DNA of 64,000 nt from Chitinophagales bacterium. Lineage in GTDB: Bacteria; Bacteroidota; Bacteroidia; Chitinophagales; Saprospiraceae. The notes below the pieces were generated by a model. That model did no database searches and was not told the DNA's origin. It was given only the letters and a program-made list of their open reading frames with translations. The position numbers and the translations under genes were made by a program. The DNA lies in NCBI GenBank assembly GCA_013298845.1, contig JAAFJN010000004.1, positions 1 through 64,000 of the forward strand. Direction: 5' to 3'. Position 1 is the stretch's first letter; every line of letters starts with the position of its first letter. Shown here piece by piece: positions 1 to 8,822 of the stretch.

Positions 1-75
1 TTGATGCTTAACAAAATTACCGTTGTAACCCGCTAAACTATACTTTCAATTTCTGTGTCTCATCGTTTGGGGCTG

Positions 76-108
76 CAAAGGTACAACAACCGTTTTCAAA
101 CCACCAAA
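76..108 (-). promoter_or_regulatory. Bacteroidota-type promoter reading leftwards (proximal)
   Basis: On the minus strand a TTTG at 108-105 is followed after exactly 21 bases by TACCTTTG at 83-76. This fits the phylum consensus TTTG-N21-TAnnTTTG at both elements. It would drive a gene beginning left of base 1. Confidence 0.7.
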
Positions 109-213
109 TTTTTGTGAAACTTTTTTAAAAGATTTTTTTGAAGAACCCTTTTGTATTTCATACTTCCGGTGTTTTCTGTTTCTTTAAACAGTCACTGTTT
201 CCCAAAGCGGGCG

Positions 214-246
214 CAAAGGTAAGACGGGTAAGTTTGTTTCACCAAA
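214..246 (-). promoter_or_regulatory. Bacteroidota-type promoter reading leftwards (distal)
   Basis: On the minus strand TTTG at 246-243 and TACCTTTG at 221-214 are separated by 21 bases, the same geometry as the promoter 138 bp further left. Two tandem promoters with identical -7 boxes point to a strongly or doubly expressed gene outside the window. Confidence 0.65.
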
Positions 247-595
247 CTTTTTGAAAACTTTTTTTAAAAAATTTTTTCCGCCTCGTTGTTTTACCCAAAA
301 AACAACTCGATTTAAGGCTATTTATCCCAAAATTGCCGTAAACCCATTGAAGTTTCTTTTACCCATCCGATAAAGACCTTTTTTTACCTCGAAGTTTATT
401 TTTCGGTACTCCTATATATATGTATCTGATTTGCCACCACCATCAAAAAGAAAACCGGTATTCCCGTATTTCATCGCTCTTGATCCCACTTCCCTTCGAA
501 GGACAACATATATAGAAATCAACATAAAATATTCGGCACCCAAGATTCTACATTTACTAATCCTCTCGTACCTTGCGCCTTCAAATAGCTCTGCC

Positions 596-2134
596 ATGAC
601 AAAAATCACCACCTTACAACAGAAGTTAGCCGAAGCCAAAGTTGGCGGCGGACAAACGCGTATTGACGCTCAGCACAAAAAACGCAAACTCACGGCCCGC
701 GAACGCATTCATTTCCTGATGGATGAAAGTTCATTTGAAGAAATTGGCGCATTGGTCGCCCATCGCTGCACGGACTTTGGCATGGAAGATCAAAAATACC
801 TCGGCGACGGGGTGGTTACCGGATACGGTACCATCAATGGCCGATTGGTGTACGTGTTTGCGCAAGACTTTACGGTGTTCGGTGGATCACTATCGGAAAC
901 CCACGCCGAAAAAATTTGTAAAATAATGGATCTGGCGGTTCAAAACGGCGCGCCACTCATTGGACTCAACGACTCCGGTGGGGCGCGTATCCAGGAGGGA
1001 GTGAACTCGCTGGGTGGCTACGCTGATATTTTTTACCGCAACGTTTTGGCATCCGGCGTGGTACCCCAAATTTCGGCCATCATGGGGCCATGTGCGGGCG
1101 GTGCCGTGTATAGCCCCGCTATGACTGACTTTATTATTATGGTGGAGCAGAGTTCGTACATGTTTGTTACGGGGCCTAACGTGGTAAAAACCGTTACCAA
1201 CGAAGAAGTCAGCAGTGAGGACTTGGGCGGAGCCAGTGCCCACAGCACCAAATCGGGGGTAACGCACCTAACGGCCACCAACGATCTGGACTGTATTAAT
1301 AAGGTAAAGCAGTTGTTGTCGTACATGCCCCAAAACAGTACCGACCGCCCGGCTCACCTTCCTTACACGCTGAGCGACGAATACCGTTACGAATTGGATA
1401 CGATGGTGCCGGAAAACGCCCTTCAGCCGTATAACATGAAAGATGTTATTGCTCAAATCACCGATGAGGGTTCGTTTTTTGAAATACAGGAAAACTACGC
1501 CGAAAATATTATCTGCGGATTTGCGCGTCTGGCGGGCCGGAGCATTGGTATTATCGCCAACCAACCGATGAGCCTGGCGGGCGTATTGGACGTTAACTCT
1601 TCCAAAAAATCGGCGCGTTTTGTGCAGTTCTGCGATTGTTTTAATATTCCCATGCTCGTACTGGTGGATGTTCCCGGCTTTTTGCCCGGCACCGACCAGG
1701 AATGGAACGCCATTATTACCAACGGCGCGAAATTGCTTTTTGCCTTTTCTGAAGCCACTGTCCCCCGTGTTACGCTGATTACCCGAAAGGCATACGGCGG
1801 CGCGTACGACGTCATGAACTCCAAACACATTGGCGCGGATATGAATTTTGCCTGGCCCACAGCTGAAATTGCGGTGATGGGTGCCAAGGGCGCATCGGAG
1901 ATTATTTTCAAAAAAGAGATTGACGGCGCAACCGACCCGGCGGCAAAATTGTTAGAAAAAGAGCGCGAATACGCGGAAACGTTTGCTAACCCTTACCGGG
2001 CCGCTGAACGTGGCTTCATTGACGAAGTTATTTTGCCCAATGAATCCCGCCGAAAACTCATCAAAGCCTTTGCCATGTTGGAAAACAAAGTGGTATCGCG
2101 CCCTAAGAAAAAACACAGTAATATTCCTTTATGA
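596..2134 (+). CDS. Acyl-CoA carboxylase carboxyltransferase (beta) subunit, propionyl-CoA carboxylase type
   Basis: A 512-residue carboxyltransferase subunit, the usual length for propionyl-CoA carboxylase beta chains. It would move carboxyl from biotin to propionyl- or methylmalonyl-type CoA substrates in the cytoplasm. Both crotonase-like halves are visible: [10 protein letters not shown] near residue 128 and [12 protein letters not shown] near 165 in the N half, [10 protein letters not shown] near 395 in the C half. An in-frame start at 431 would add 55 residues unlike the family, so the ATG at 596 ([11 protein letters not shown]) is chosen. The biotin-carrying alpha subunit is not in the window. 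The gene overlaps the UbiA gene by four bases (ATGA), so the two are co-translated. The exact acyl substrate cannot be read from sequence. Confidence 0.9.
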   Translation: MTKITTLQQKLAEAKVGGGQTRIDAQHKKRKLTARERIHFLMDESSFEEIGALVAHRCTDFGMEDQKYLGDGVVTGYGTINGRLVYVFAQDFTVFGGSLSETHAEKICKIMDLAVQNGAPLIGLNDSGGARIQEGVNSLGGYADIFYRNVLASGVVPQISAIMGPCAGGAVYSPAMTDFIIMVEQSSYMFVTGPNVVKTVTNEEVSSEDLGGASAHSTKSGVTHLTATNDLDCINKVKQLLSYMPQNSTDRPAHLPYTLSDEYRYELDTMVPENALQPYNMKDVIAQITDEGSFFEIQENYAENIICGFARLAGRSIGIIANQPMSLAGVLDVNSSKKSARFVQFCDCFNIPMLVLVDVPGFLPGTDQEWNAIITNGAKLLFAFSEATVPRVTLITRKAYGGAYDVMNSKHIGADMNFAWPTAEIAVMGAKGASEIIFKKEIDGATDPAAKLLEKEREYAETFANPYRAAERGFIDEVILPNESRRKLIKAFAMLENKVVSRPKKKHSNIPL

Positions 2135-2997
2135 AAAATTACCTCTCGCTCGTTAAGTTCAGCCACACCATTTTTGCCATGCCGTTTGCCCTCACCGGTT
2201 TTTTTCTGGCGGTGAAGGAATACGATAACGGCGTCAATTGGCGACTTTTCGGGTTAGTTGTATTGTGTATGGTATTTGCCCGCAGCGCGGCCATGGCGTT
2301 TAACCGCTGGCTTGATCGCGATATTGACGCGGGGAATCCCCGGACGGCCATTCGCGAAATTCCGGCGGGCGTCATCACCCCCAATGCCGCGCTGACCTTT
2401 ATTATATTAAACTGCGTCTTTTTTATCGCCACGACCTGGTTGATCAACCGGTTGTGTTTTTACCTGTCGCCCGTGGCGCTTTTGGTCATTTTGGGTTACA
2501 GTTACACCAAACGGTTTACGTGGTTGTGCCATTTTGTGTTAGGTCTGGGTTTGGCACTGGCACCCGTGGGGGCTTATTTGGCCGTAACGGGTTACTTTTC
2601 GTGGCCGCCAGTATTGTTGGGTTGTACGGTGTTAACGTGGGTTGCAGGTTTTGATATTATTTATGCCTTGCAGGATGAATCGTACGACCGGAGTAAAAAT
2701 TTACATTCGGTGCCGGTGCTGCTGGGCACCCGAAATGCGTTGCGGTTATCGGAAATAGTGCATTTGGCAACGGCCGGTTTGCTGATTTTATCGGTTTATT
2801 TGATGCAACAGCACACAGGCTACCATATTCACCCGTTGATTTGGGGCGGCGTGACCGTATTTTTGGGTTTATTGTTGTACCAGCATTTGATTGTAAAACC
2901 TAACGATTTATCCAGGGTGAATCTGGCTTTTTTTACGACCAACGGAATCGCCAGTTTGGCGTTTGGGGTTGTAGCGGTGACGGCGTTTTTTATTTAA
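2131..2997 (+). CDS. UbiA-family prenyltransferase (MqnP/UbiA-like)
   Basis: A 288-residue polytopic membrane protein of the UbiA superfamily, which joins a polyprenyl chain to an aromatic acceptor. The first aspartate motif is [15 protein letters not shown] near residue 58 and the second is [10 protein letters not shown] near 180; both bind the Mg-diphosphate of the prenyl donor. About eight hydrophobic segments are visible. Bacteroidota of this type usually make menaquinone, and the protein resembles the putative 4-hydroxybenzoate type assigned to the futalosine pathway, but the substrate is inferred. The start overlaps the carboxylase stop by four bases, so it is translationally coupled to a gene of unrelated function. 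Confidence 0.85.
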   Translation: MKNYLSLVKFSHTIFAMPFALTGFFLAVKEYDNGVNWRLFGLVVLCMVFARSAAMAFNRWLDRDIDAGNPRTAIREIPAGVITPNAALTFIILNCVFFIATTWLINRLCFYLSPVALLVILGYSYTKRFTWLCHFVLGLGLALAPVGAYLAVTGYFSWPPVLLGCTVLTWVAGFDIIYALQDESYDRSKNLHSVPVLLGTRNALRLSEIVHLATAGLLILSVYLMQQHTGYHIHPLIWGGVTVFLGLLLYQHLIVKPNDLSRVNLAFFTTNGIASLAFGVVAVTAFFI

Positions 2998-3067
2998 AAA
3001 CAAACTACTCTTTCATTCGTCAAAACAATCCTTTCATTTCATTTCTACTACGCCTCATTGTCAATTA

Positions 3068-3100
3068 ATTGTCGTTCGATGGTTCGTGGGTGCACTTTTG
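3068..3100 (+). promoter_or_regulatory. Probable promoter of the large T9SS protein gene
   Basis: ATTG at 3068-3071 is followed after 21 bases by CACTTTTG at 3093-3100, one mismatch from TAnnTTTG. It lies 30 bases before the ATG at 3130. Spacing is ideal, but the first base of the -7 box is off-consensus. Confidence 0.45.
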
Positions 3101-3129
3101 CGCCATAATTACACGAAACACATCGTACA

Positions 3130-6100
3130 ATGAAAAAAATAACCATCCCCGCCAAATCTTTAACCCTCTTTGCAGGCATTCTGTTCATGGCGCTCCAACT
3201 GCCCGCCCAAACCTGGGTAGGCACCACTTCCGATTGGAATGTGGCTTCCAACTGGAACCCGGCTCAAATTCCCGGTCCCAACTCCGTGGTGACCATACCG
3301 GACGCCACTTTTAACCCCATCGTTAAAGCAGGAACGATGGCTACCGCCAAAAAAATCACCATTGAACCCAATGCCGCCCTAACCATTAACGAAAACGCCA
3401 CCCTGAATATCAACGGGGCCAGCAACCACTGCATCGACAACGACGGGGCGTTATACGTCTTGGGCACGGTTAACATGAGCGGATCTACCGAATACGCCCT
3501 TCGCAACAACAAAACCGTTAGTGTACAAAAAACCGGCGTTATCAATATTGACGGTAGTTTTAGCGGGATCGTAAATACCTATCTCGGTAGTTTTTCCAAC
3601 AAAGGAACGATACTGATTGGGCAACAATCTGGCATGACGTATTCCGGTTTGGTGAATACCGGCGATTTTATCAATGACCACGGCACCATTAAAATTGACC
3701 GCATCACCGACAACGCCATTGAAATAGAAGGCTCGGCCAAATTGTATTCTTCGGGCGTTATTGAATTGGGCAGCATTGCGCCCATTGGCGATCGGGGAAT
3801 ACTTCTTGAGTACGGTGGCGTATTTGAACTGAATGGTTTTGGCCAAAGTTTATTGACCATCAATCGTTTTTCTAAATACGGCATTCAATCGGAAGATGAG
3901 TTAAAAAACAACGGTACCATCAAGATTGGAAACATAAGCGGCGGACAATATGGCATTTACAACAAGTCGAATTTTTTCAATCAATCAAACGGTAAAATTT
4001 ACATTGACGGTTGTTCCGAAGCGGCATTATTCGCCGATAACTACGGCATATGGGAGAATAACAACGAAATTATTTTAGGCTCTGCGTCATCACCCGGCAA
4101 ATACGGTATTTTGAACGGTGGACAATTTTTCAAAAACATGCCCGGCGGCACGATCACCATCAGCCGCACCACCGAAGCTGCTATTTTTAACCTCAACTCC
4201 AATGCTACCGGCACATTTATGAACCGTGGGAAAGTACTCGTGGGCGTTGAGGGTACCACTGGTGGTGCAGGAATCAGAAATATGGGGGCTTTTAATAACC
4301 AATTGGGTGCCAGTGTTATTATTCAACAAACTACCATCTTGGGTGTCATGAACGAGGGTAATATGAGTAACCAAAGCACCTGGCTGGTTTTTAGCCAACA
4401 AGCCAATGCCAACTACAAAAGTTTTTACAACGCCGCCGGTGGCGTTTTTGAAAATTATTACGCTGGTAATTTGTTCCTATGGGGGCCAATCATCAACCTC
4501 GGTACCGTGCTACAAAAAGGACTATTGGTCTTAACATCCACTACACCGTCCTCCAACCCCACCAGTACATTTGTCAACGACGGGATTATTTCCACCAGTA
4601 TCGCCAATTCCATTCCCAACGTCATCAATCACGATCTTATCATCGGGCCACTCACCGGGAATTGTAACATTGCCAATTCGGTACTGACCACCGGAAGTGA
4701 AAATACTTTTATTGTTCCCACTATCTGGCACATGGAAGAAGACTTCACCAATGTTGCGGGGGTTTTTAACGGAGGAGCCAATACTTTTACCATGCAGGCC
4801 AGCAATAGCCCAGCCGTGGTGTTTGCCAAAGTTTCCAGTGCCGAATTTGCTTTTTCAACCATCACGGTACCCATTTTTTCAAATTTAAAAGACAACACGC
4901 CACCGAGTGTTACCTGCAAACCGTACACACTCCAACTGAACAACAACGGCAACGCTACCCTCGCGGCCAACGACATTTTAGGAATAATGGGCGATAATTG
5001 CGTGAGTGTTAGTGTCAAAAGTATATCCAAAAGCAATTTTACCTGTTCCGAAACGGGTACCCATTCCGTGATGCTAACCGTTCAGGATGGCTCCGGAAAC
5101 ACCGCCAACTGCCAGTCAACAGTCACTGTAAAAGACGTTTCGGTACCTACACTCACCTGCAACGCCACCCACAACGTTTTTCTGAATGCCAGTGGAACCG
5201 CTACGTTAAATCCGTCCAATATGATAGCATCCATCTCGGATAACTGCGGCGCGACCCTGCAACCGTTGGCCAATACCACTTTTTCCTGCGCCCAGATTGG
5301 GGGCCAAATCATCGTGCTCACTGCCAAAGACGCTTCGGGAAATACCAGTACCTGCGCCGTTAAAGTGAATATTATTGATGGTATCGCCCCTTCTTTGCAG
5401 TGTAAATCCGTCAATCTGACTCTTAACGCCAATGGACAGGCGACCCTGTTGTTGTCGCAAGTGATGAACAGCGTCAGCGACAATTGCCAGGTAGTATCCA
5501 CGACCCTGAGCCAAAGCAGTTTCAACTGCGCACACACCGGTACCAATACCGTAAAAGTACAAGCCTTTGACGCTTACGGCAATATCGCGGAGTGCAACGT
5601 ACCCGTCAACGTCACCGATCTGATTGCCCCCGTTGCCCAATGCAAAAACACCCTGATCAACCTTGGGGCCAACGGCTCCACCGGACCAATGGGTGCTCTT
5701 GTAAACAATGGTTCTTCGGACAACTGTACGTTCACATTCAGCACAATACCCGCCCAATTAACCTGCGCGAACATTGGTACAAACACCGTTACCCTGCGCG
5801 TCACCGATGCTTCGGGTAATACTGCCACCTGCGTGAGTCAGGTCCAGGTAAAAGACGCCACTCCGCCCACCATGTTGTGCAAAAACCCCATCATTTACCT
5901 CGACGACGAAGGACAAGCAACGCTGTCGGTCGCCCTGGTCAACAACGGCAGCACGGATGCTTGCGGCATGGCCAGTTTGGTGCTCTCCAAAACAACCTTT
6001 AATTGCTCGGAATTGCAGGGAACCACCTGGCCGGTATTGCTCACGGGCCGCGATATACACAACAATACCGCAACGTGCCAGGCGACAGTAACCATAAAAG

Positions 6101-6651
6101 ACGCATTGGCCCCAACGGCCATTTGCCAAAATACAACGGTAGAATTGGGCAGTAACGGCAGCGTAGTGGTCAATACCAGCGCATTAGCCGAGGAAAGTTT
6201 TGATAACTGCGCCGTTTGGTCGTACAGCCCGGCGGTAAAAGTGTACACGGCGGCAAATTTGGGCAACAATAACTTAACCATTACGGTCAAAGACTGGAGT
6301 GGCAACGGCACCCCATGTACCGCCGTAGTTACCGTGGTTCCGTTTGGCGGCCTTCAGGGTGGCAGCGAAGAACGCGCCGAAACCGTCGTTCACCCAACCG
6401 ACGCCCCACTGTTCCCCAACCCGGCTACCGATCAGGTGACCATAGAATGGTACATGTCCACCGGCCAATCTGCCCAATTGACAATGGTAGATATGAACGG
6501 TAAAATCGTATCCAACAAACAACTAGAATGCCAGCCCGGCACCAATACCCTACAGTGGGCATTGACCGGGATACCGGCGGGAATATACTCCGTTGTATTA
6601 AAAACGGGGGAGAAAAACAATCAGTGGAGATTGGTCGTAGTGCGTGACTAA
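3130..6651 (+). CDS. Large secreted protein with HYR-like repeats and T9SS sorting domain
   Basis: A 1173-residue exported protein of unknown role. It begins with a signal peptide (MKKITIPAKS..., cleavage after ALQLPAQ). Residues about 30-580 are asparagine/glycine-rich beta-repeat sequence with recurring short units such as NNGTIKIG, suggesting a beta-helix or adhesin-like fold. Residues about 587-1073 hold six HYR-like modules of roughly 80 residues, each starting near a D-x-x-xP-x-x-x-C pattern and containing paired cysteines. From about 1090 a type A T9SS C-terminal domain starts with LFPNPATDQ and ends in RLVVVRD. It should be secreted by the Gld/Spr machinery encoded at 33550-39599 and anchored at the surface. 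It is monocistronic, with its own promoter and a terminator at 6686. Confidence 0.85.
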   Translation: MKKITIPAKSLTLFAGILFMALQLPAQTWVGTTSDWNVASNWNPAQIPGPNSVVTIPDATFNPIVKAGTMATAKKITIEPNAALTINENATLNINGASNHCIDNDGALYVLGTVNMSGSTEYALRNNKTVSVQKTGVINIDGSFSGIVNTYLGSFSNKGTILIGQQSGMTYSGLVNTGDFINDHGTIKIDRITDNAIEIEGSAKLYSSGVIELGSIAPIGDRGILLEYGGVFELNGFGQSLLTINRFSKYGIQSEDELKNNGTIKIGNISGGQYGIYNKSNFFNQSNGKIYIDGCSEAALFADNYGIWENNNEIILGSASSPGKYGILNGGQFFKNMPGGTITISRTTEAAIFNLNSNATGTFMNRGKVLVGVEGTTGGAGIRNMGAFNNQLGASVIIQQTTILGVMNEGNMSNQSTWLVFSQQANANYKSFYNAAGGVFENYYAGNLFLWGPIINLGTVLQKGLLVLTSTTPSSNPTSTFVNDGIISTSIANSIPNVINHDLIIGPLTGNCNIANSVLTTGSENTFIVPTIWHMEEDFTNVAGVFNGGANTFTMQASNSPAVVFAKVSSAEFAFSTITVPIFSNLKDNTPPSVTCKPYTLQLNNNGNATLAANDILGIMGDNCVSVSVKSISKSNFTCSETGTHSVMLTVQDGSGNTANCQSTVTVKDVSVPTLTCNATHNVFLNASGTATLNPSNMIASISDNCGATLQPLANTTFSCAQIGGQIIVLTAKDASGNTSTCAVKVNIIDGIAPSLQCKSVNLTLNANGQATLLLSQVMNSVSDNCQVVSTTLSQSSFNCAHTGTNTVKVQAFDAYGNIAECNVPVNVTDLIAPVAQCKNTLINLGANGSTGPMGALVNNGSSDNCTFTFSTIPAQLTCANIGTNTVTLRVTDASGNTATCVSQVQVKDATPPTMLCKNPIIYLDDEGQATLSVALVNNGSTDACGMASLVLSKTTFNCSELQGTTWPVLLTGRDIHNNTATCQATVTIKDALAPTAICQNTTVELGSNGSVVVNTSALAEESFDNCAVWSYSPAVKVYTAANLGNNNLTITVKDWSGNGTPCTAVVTVVPFGGLQGGSEERAETVVHPTDAPLFPNPATDQVTIEWYMSTGQSAQLTMVDMNGKIVSNKQLECQPGTNTLQWALTGIPAGIYSVVLKTGEKNNQWRLVVVRD

Positions 6652-6685
6652 AAGTAGTTACCACTATCAACAAGAACAGACCTCG

Positions 6686-6722
6686 CGTCCGTCTGGCAGT
6701 AGGCCGGGCGGGCGTTTTTTTT
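6686..6722 (+). terminator. Intrinsic terminator after the large T9SS protein gene
   Basis: A 12-bp stem, fully paired if G-U pairs are allowed (6686-6697 with 6703-6714), encloses a five-base loop and is followed by eight T. It sits 34 bases past the stop at 6651 and separates that gene from the dcw operon. Confidence 0.8.
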
Positions 6723-6739
6723 ATTTACCCAACGGACTA

Positions 6740-6783
6740 CCACTTTTTACCACCGCGTTCCACTTTTCGTCCAACCTTTCCAC
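6740..6783 (-). promoter_or_regulatory. MraZ-box-like array, minus orientation
   Basis: CCAC (GTGG on the minus strand) occurs at 6740, 6750, 6760 and 6780, in strict 10-base register with one degenerate slot at 6770. MraZ is known to bind direct repeats spaced one helical turn apart upstream of its own gene. No minus-strand promoter is visible next to it. Confidence 0.5.
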
Positions 6784-6843
6784 TCTACCCGTTTTTACCT
6801 CCTTTTTCTTGCTAAAACCATCGTTTAAATGTCTTTCTGCCCG

Positions 6844-6857
6844 GTGGTAAAAAGTGG
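6844..6857 (+). promoter_or_regulatory. MraZ-box-like repeat pair
   Basis: GTGGTAAAAAGTGG holds two GTGG units 10 bases apart. The same 14-mer occurs in reverse at 6740-6753, forming a long-range inverted repeat. Confidence 0.5.
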
Positions 6858-6982
6858 TGCAAAAATGCATTTTGATCCTAAAAACTGCGGTACAAGCCTT
6901 TTTCCCAAAACATTAACATTTTGCTAAAAAACTGATAATCAAACACTTAATTTTCAAAGTAAAAGTTTTTTGAAAAAAACCA

Positions 6983-7006
6983 GTGGTGGAAAGTGGTAAA
7001 ATGTGG
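6983..7006 (+). promoter_or_regulatory. MraZ operator (three GTGG repeats) overlapping the dcw promoter
   Basis: GTGG at 6983, 6993 and 7003 forms three direct repeats with exact 10-base spacing, ending 10 bases before the -7 element at 7017. The middle repeat lies where the -33 element should be, so bound MraZ would block the polymerase. Autorepression by MraZ is known in other bacteria; here it is inferred from this layout. Confidence 0.7.
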
Positions 7007-7016
7007 CTAATGAGTG

Positions 7017-7024
7017 TATGTTTG
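7017..7024 (+). promoter_or_regulatory. dcw operon promoter (-7 element)
   Basis: TATGTTTG is a perfect TAnnTTTG match 27 bases before the mraZ ATG and directly after the GTGG array. No TTTG is present 21 bases upstream, where a GTGG repeat sits instead. Confidence 0.65.
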
Positions 7025-7051
7025 TGGCGTATTAGTCCCTCTCACAGCACT

Positions 7052-7549
7052 ATGAACCTCATAGGCGAATATCCCGTTTCGATGGATGACAAAGGCCGGT
7101 TAAGAATGCCAGCCTCCCTGCTCCGTCAGTTACCGACCCCCCTCTCCGAGGAGTCGGGTTTCGAGTTTGTAGTGAACAGGGGCTTTGAAAAATGCCTCAC
7201 GATGTATCCCAAAACCGTATGGGATACCCTCTCCGCCAAGATCAACCGGCTCAACCGATTCAACAACCGCAACCGTATGTTTATCCGCGCATTTTACCAG
7301 GGTGCCAGCCACACCGCCACCGATTCGGCGGGCCGTATTTTGGTACAAAAACCCTTGCTCGATTATGCCGGTATCACCAACGAAGCCCTTTTGCTGGCCA
7401 TGGACGACCGGATTGAAATATGGGCACCGGACCAATACAATAACTTGGTAATTGACCCCGAGCAGTTCTCTGATCTTTCCGACCAGGTACTCGGCGGTGG
7501 CGACGATGGCGTAGGTGATATGGACTTTTTTGACGATAAATCCTTCTAA
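7052..7549 (+). CDS. mraZ: Transcriptional regulator MraZ
   Basis: A 165-residue MraZ, made of two AbrB-like SpoVT folds. The N-terminal repeat shows GEYPVSMDDKGRLRMP and the second shows SATDSAGRILVQKPLL, the paired DxxGR signatures that contact DNA. An upstream GTG at 6983 would overlap the operator and promoter, so the ATG at 7052 is taken. It is the first gene of the dcw operon and is probably its own repressor through the 10-base GTGG repeats upstream. The C-terminal tail is acidic (GDDGVGDMDFFDD). It is followed by rsmH after six bases. Confidence 0.92.
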   Translation: MNLIGEYPVSMDDKGRLRMPASLLRQLPTPLSEESGFEFVVNRGFEKCLTMYPKTVWDTLSAKINRLNRFNNRNRMFIRAFYQGASHTATDSAGRILVQKPLLDYAGITNEALLLAMDDRIEIWAPDQYNNLVIDPEQFSDLSDQVLGGGDDGVGDMDFFDDKSF

Positions 7550-7555
7550 ACATAC

Positions 7556-8506
7556 ATGAACGTTCCCAATCCCTCATATCACGCACCGGTACTACTCCGC
7601 GAATGCCTCGACGCTATGCAGTTGAGCACGGGTGGCGTATTCGTGGACGTAACCTTTGGCGGGGGCGGGCACTCGGCGCATATATTGTCGGAAATGGCGG
7701 CCAATGGCCATCTTTATTCCTTTGATCAGGACGACGATGCCGAAAAAAACGCGCAGCAAGCGCCCTTTGCCGGGCACGCGGGTTTTCATTTTGTAAAAGC
7801 CAATTTCCGCTACCTCAAACGGATGCTCCGCTCCGAAGGGGTGCGCCCCGGAACCGTTAAAGCCATTTTGGCCGACCTCGGCGTGAGCAGTTACCAATTG
7901 GACACGCCCGAACGCGGTTTTAGTTACCGCTTCGATGCCGCCCTTGACATGCGTATGAACACCACCGACGGCGATTCGGCCGCTGATGTATTAAATACGT
8001 ACAGTGCCGAACGGTTACAGGAAGTTTTTGGCACCCTCGGGGAAGTGCGCAACGCCCGCACCTTAGCACTGGCCTGCGTCAGTGCGCGGGGCATTATTCC
8101 GTTCCAAACCACCGGCGATTTGGTGCGTTTGTGCGAAAAACACGTCTTCGGTGAGCGTTGGCGCTATTTGTCACAGGTTTTTCAGGCCCTGCGCATGGAA
8201 GTCAACGATGAACTGGGTGCTTTGAGCGATTTTATGAGCCAAAGCCACGAAATGCTGGCCCCCGGTGGCCGAATGGTGGTCATTACCTACCACTCCATTG
8301 AGGATCGCGTGGTAAAAAACCACCTCAAAACCGGTAACGCCGAAGGCACCGTTGATAAGGACTTTTTTGGAAATATCACCCGTCCGTGGACTTTAGTGAA
8401 TAAAAAACCCACCGAACCCACCGACGCTGAAATAAAAATAAACGGCCGCGCCCGCAGTGCCAAACTGCGCGTAGCCGAAAAAAATATTGTAAATGAATCT
8501 GCTTAA
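7556..8506 (+). CDS. rsmH: 16S rRNA (cytosine-1402-N4)-methyltransferase RsmH
   Basis: A 316-residue SAM-dependent methyltransferase that modifies C1402 in the 16S rRNA P site. The SAM-binding glycine motif is DVTFGGGGHS near residue 32. The family signatures LADLGVSSYQLD near 105 and ITYHSIEDRVVK near 243 are present. Length matches the family. It is the second dcw gene, as in most bacteria, and its last 14 bases overlap the start of ftsL, indicating translational coupling. Confidence 0.95.
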   Translation: MNVPNPSYHAPVLLRECLDAMQLSTGGVFVDVTFGGGGHSAHILSEMAANGHLYSFDQDDDAEKNAQQAPFAGHAGFHFVKANFRYLKRMLRSEGVRPGTVKAILADLGVSSYQLDTPERGFSYRFDAALDMRMNTTDGDSAADVLNTYSAERLQEVFGTLGEVRNARTLALACVSARGIIPFQTTGDLVRLCEKHVFGERWRYLSQVFQALRMEVNDELGALSDFMSQSHEMLAPGGRMVVITYHSIEDRVVKNHLKTGNAEGTVDKDFFGNITRPWTLVNKKPTEPTDAEIKINGRARSAKLRVAEKNIVNESA

Positions 8507-8795
8507 ATCATTGAACATCAGCAAATACTCCACCGATTGGGTATTTGAAAACTTCAGGTTTTTGCTCTTCATTGGCTTCCTGATGGTTTTGTACATCGCT
8601 AATGCGCACTTCGCCGAAAAAGGCGTACGCGAAATTCAGCGCACCGAAAACGAGATTAAACAACTCAAATGGGAATACATCACCATCAAAAGCCAAACCA
8701 TGTTCAAGTCCATGCAATCTCAAATTGACACCAGTTTGGAACGCACCGGCCTGGACCTGGAACCCGAAGGGCCGAAAGTGATTGTGGTGAAGTAG
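8493..8795 (+). CDS. ftsL: FtsL-like division protein
   Basis: A 100-residue single-pass membrane protein in the position of ftsL between rsmH and the division transpeptidase. It has a short cytoplasmic part, one membrane span at about residues 25-42 (FLLFIGFLMVLYIANA), then a heptad-like coiled coil (VREIQRTENEIKQLKWEY) that would pair with FtsB-like partners. Sequence is divergent from proteobacterial FtsL, as is normal for this phylum; the name rests on position and topology. It overlaps rsmH by 14 bases. Confidence 0.75.
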   Translation: MNLLKSLNISKYSTDWVFENFRFLLFIGFLMVLYIANAHFAEKGVREIQRTENEIKQLKWEYITIKSQTMFKSMQSQIDTSLERTGLDLEPEGPKVIVVK

Positions 8796-8822
8796 ATAAC
8801 AAACTCAACAAATTCAACAATA

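Larger units (their letters stand above)
1..595. other. AT-rich intergenic region, no gene
   Basis: No convincing gene lies before the carboxylase start at 596. The stretch is rich in A and T runs and holds two minus-strand promoters (76-108 and 214-246) that read out of the left edge, so a minus-strand gene probably starts just outside the window. A plus-strand sequence TACCTTGC at 569-576 resembles a weak Bacteroidota -7 element 20 bases before the carboxylase ATG, but it lacks a -33 partner at the usual distance. Confidence 0.6.

Noticed and set aside
6652-6850. 68-codon frame before mraZ
   Set aside because: It runs through a terminator and the reverse-oriented operator array, so it is not a gene.
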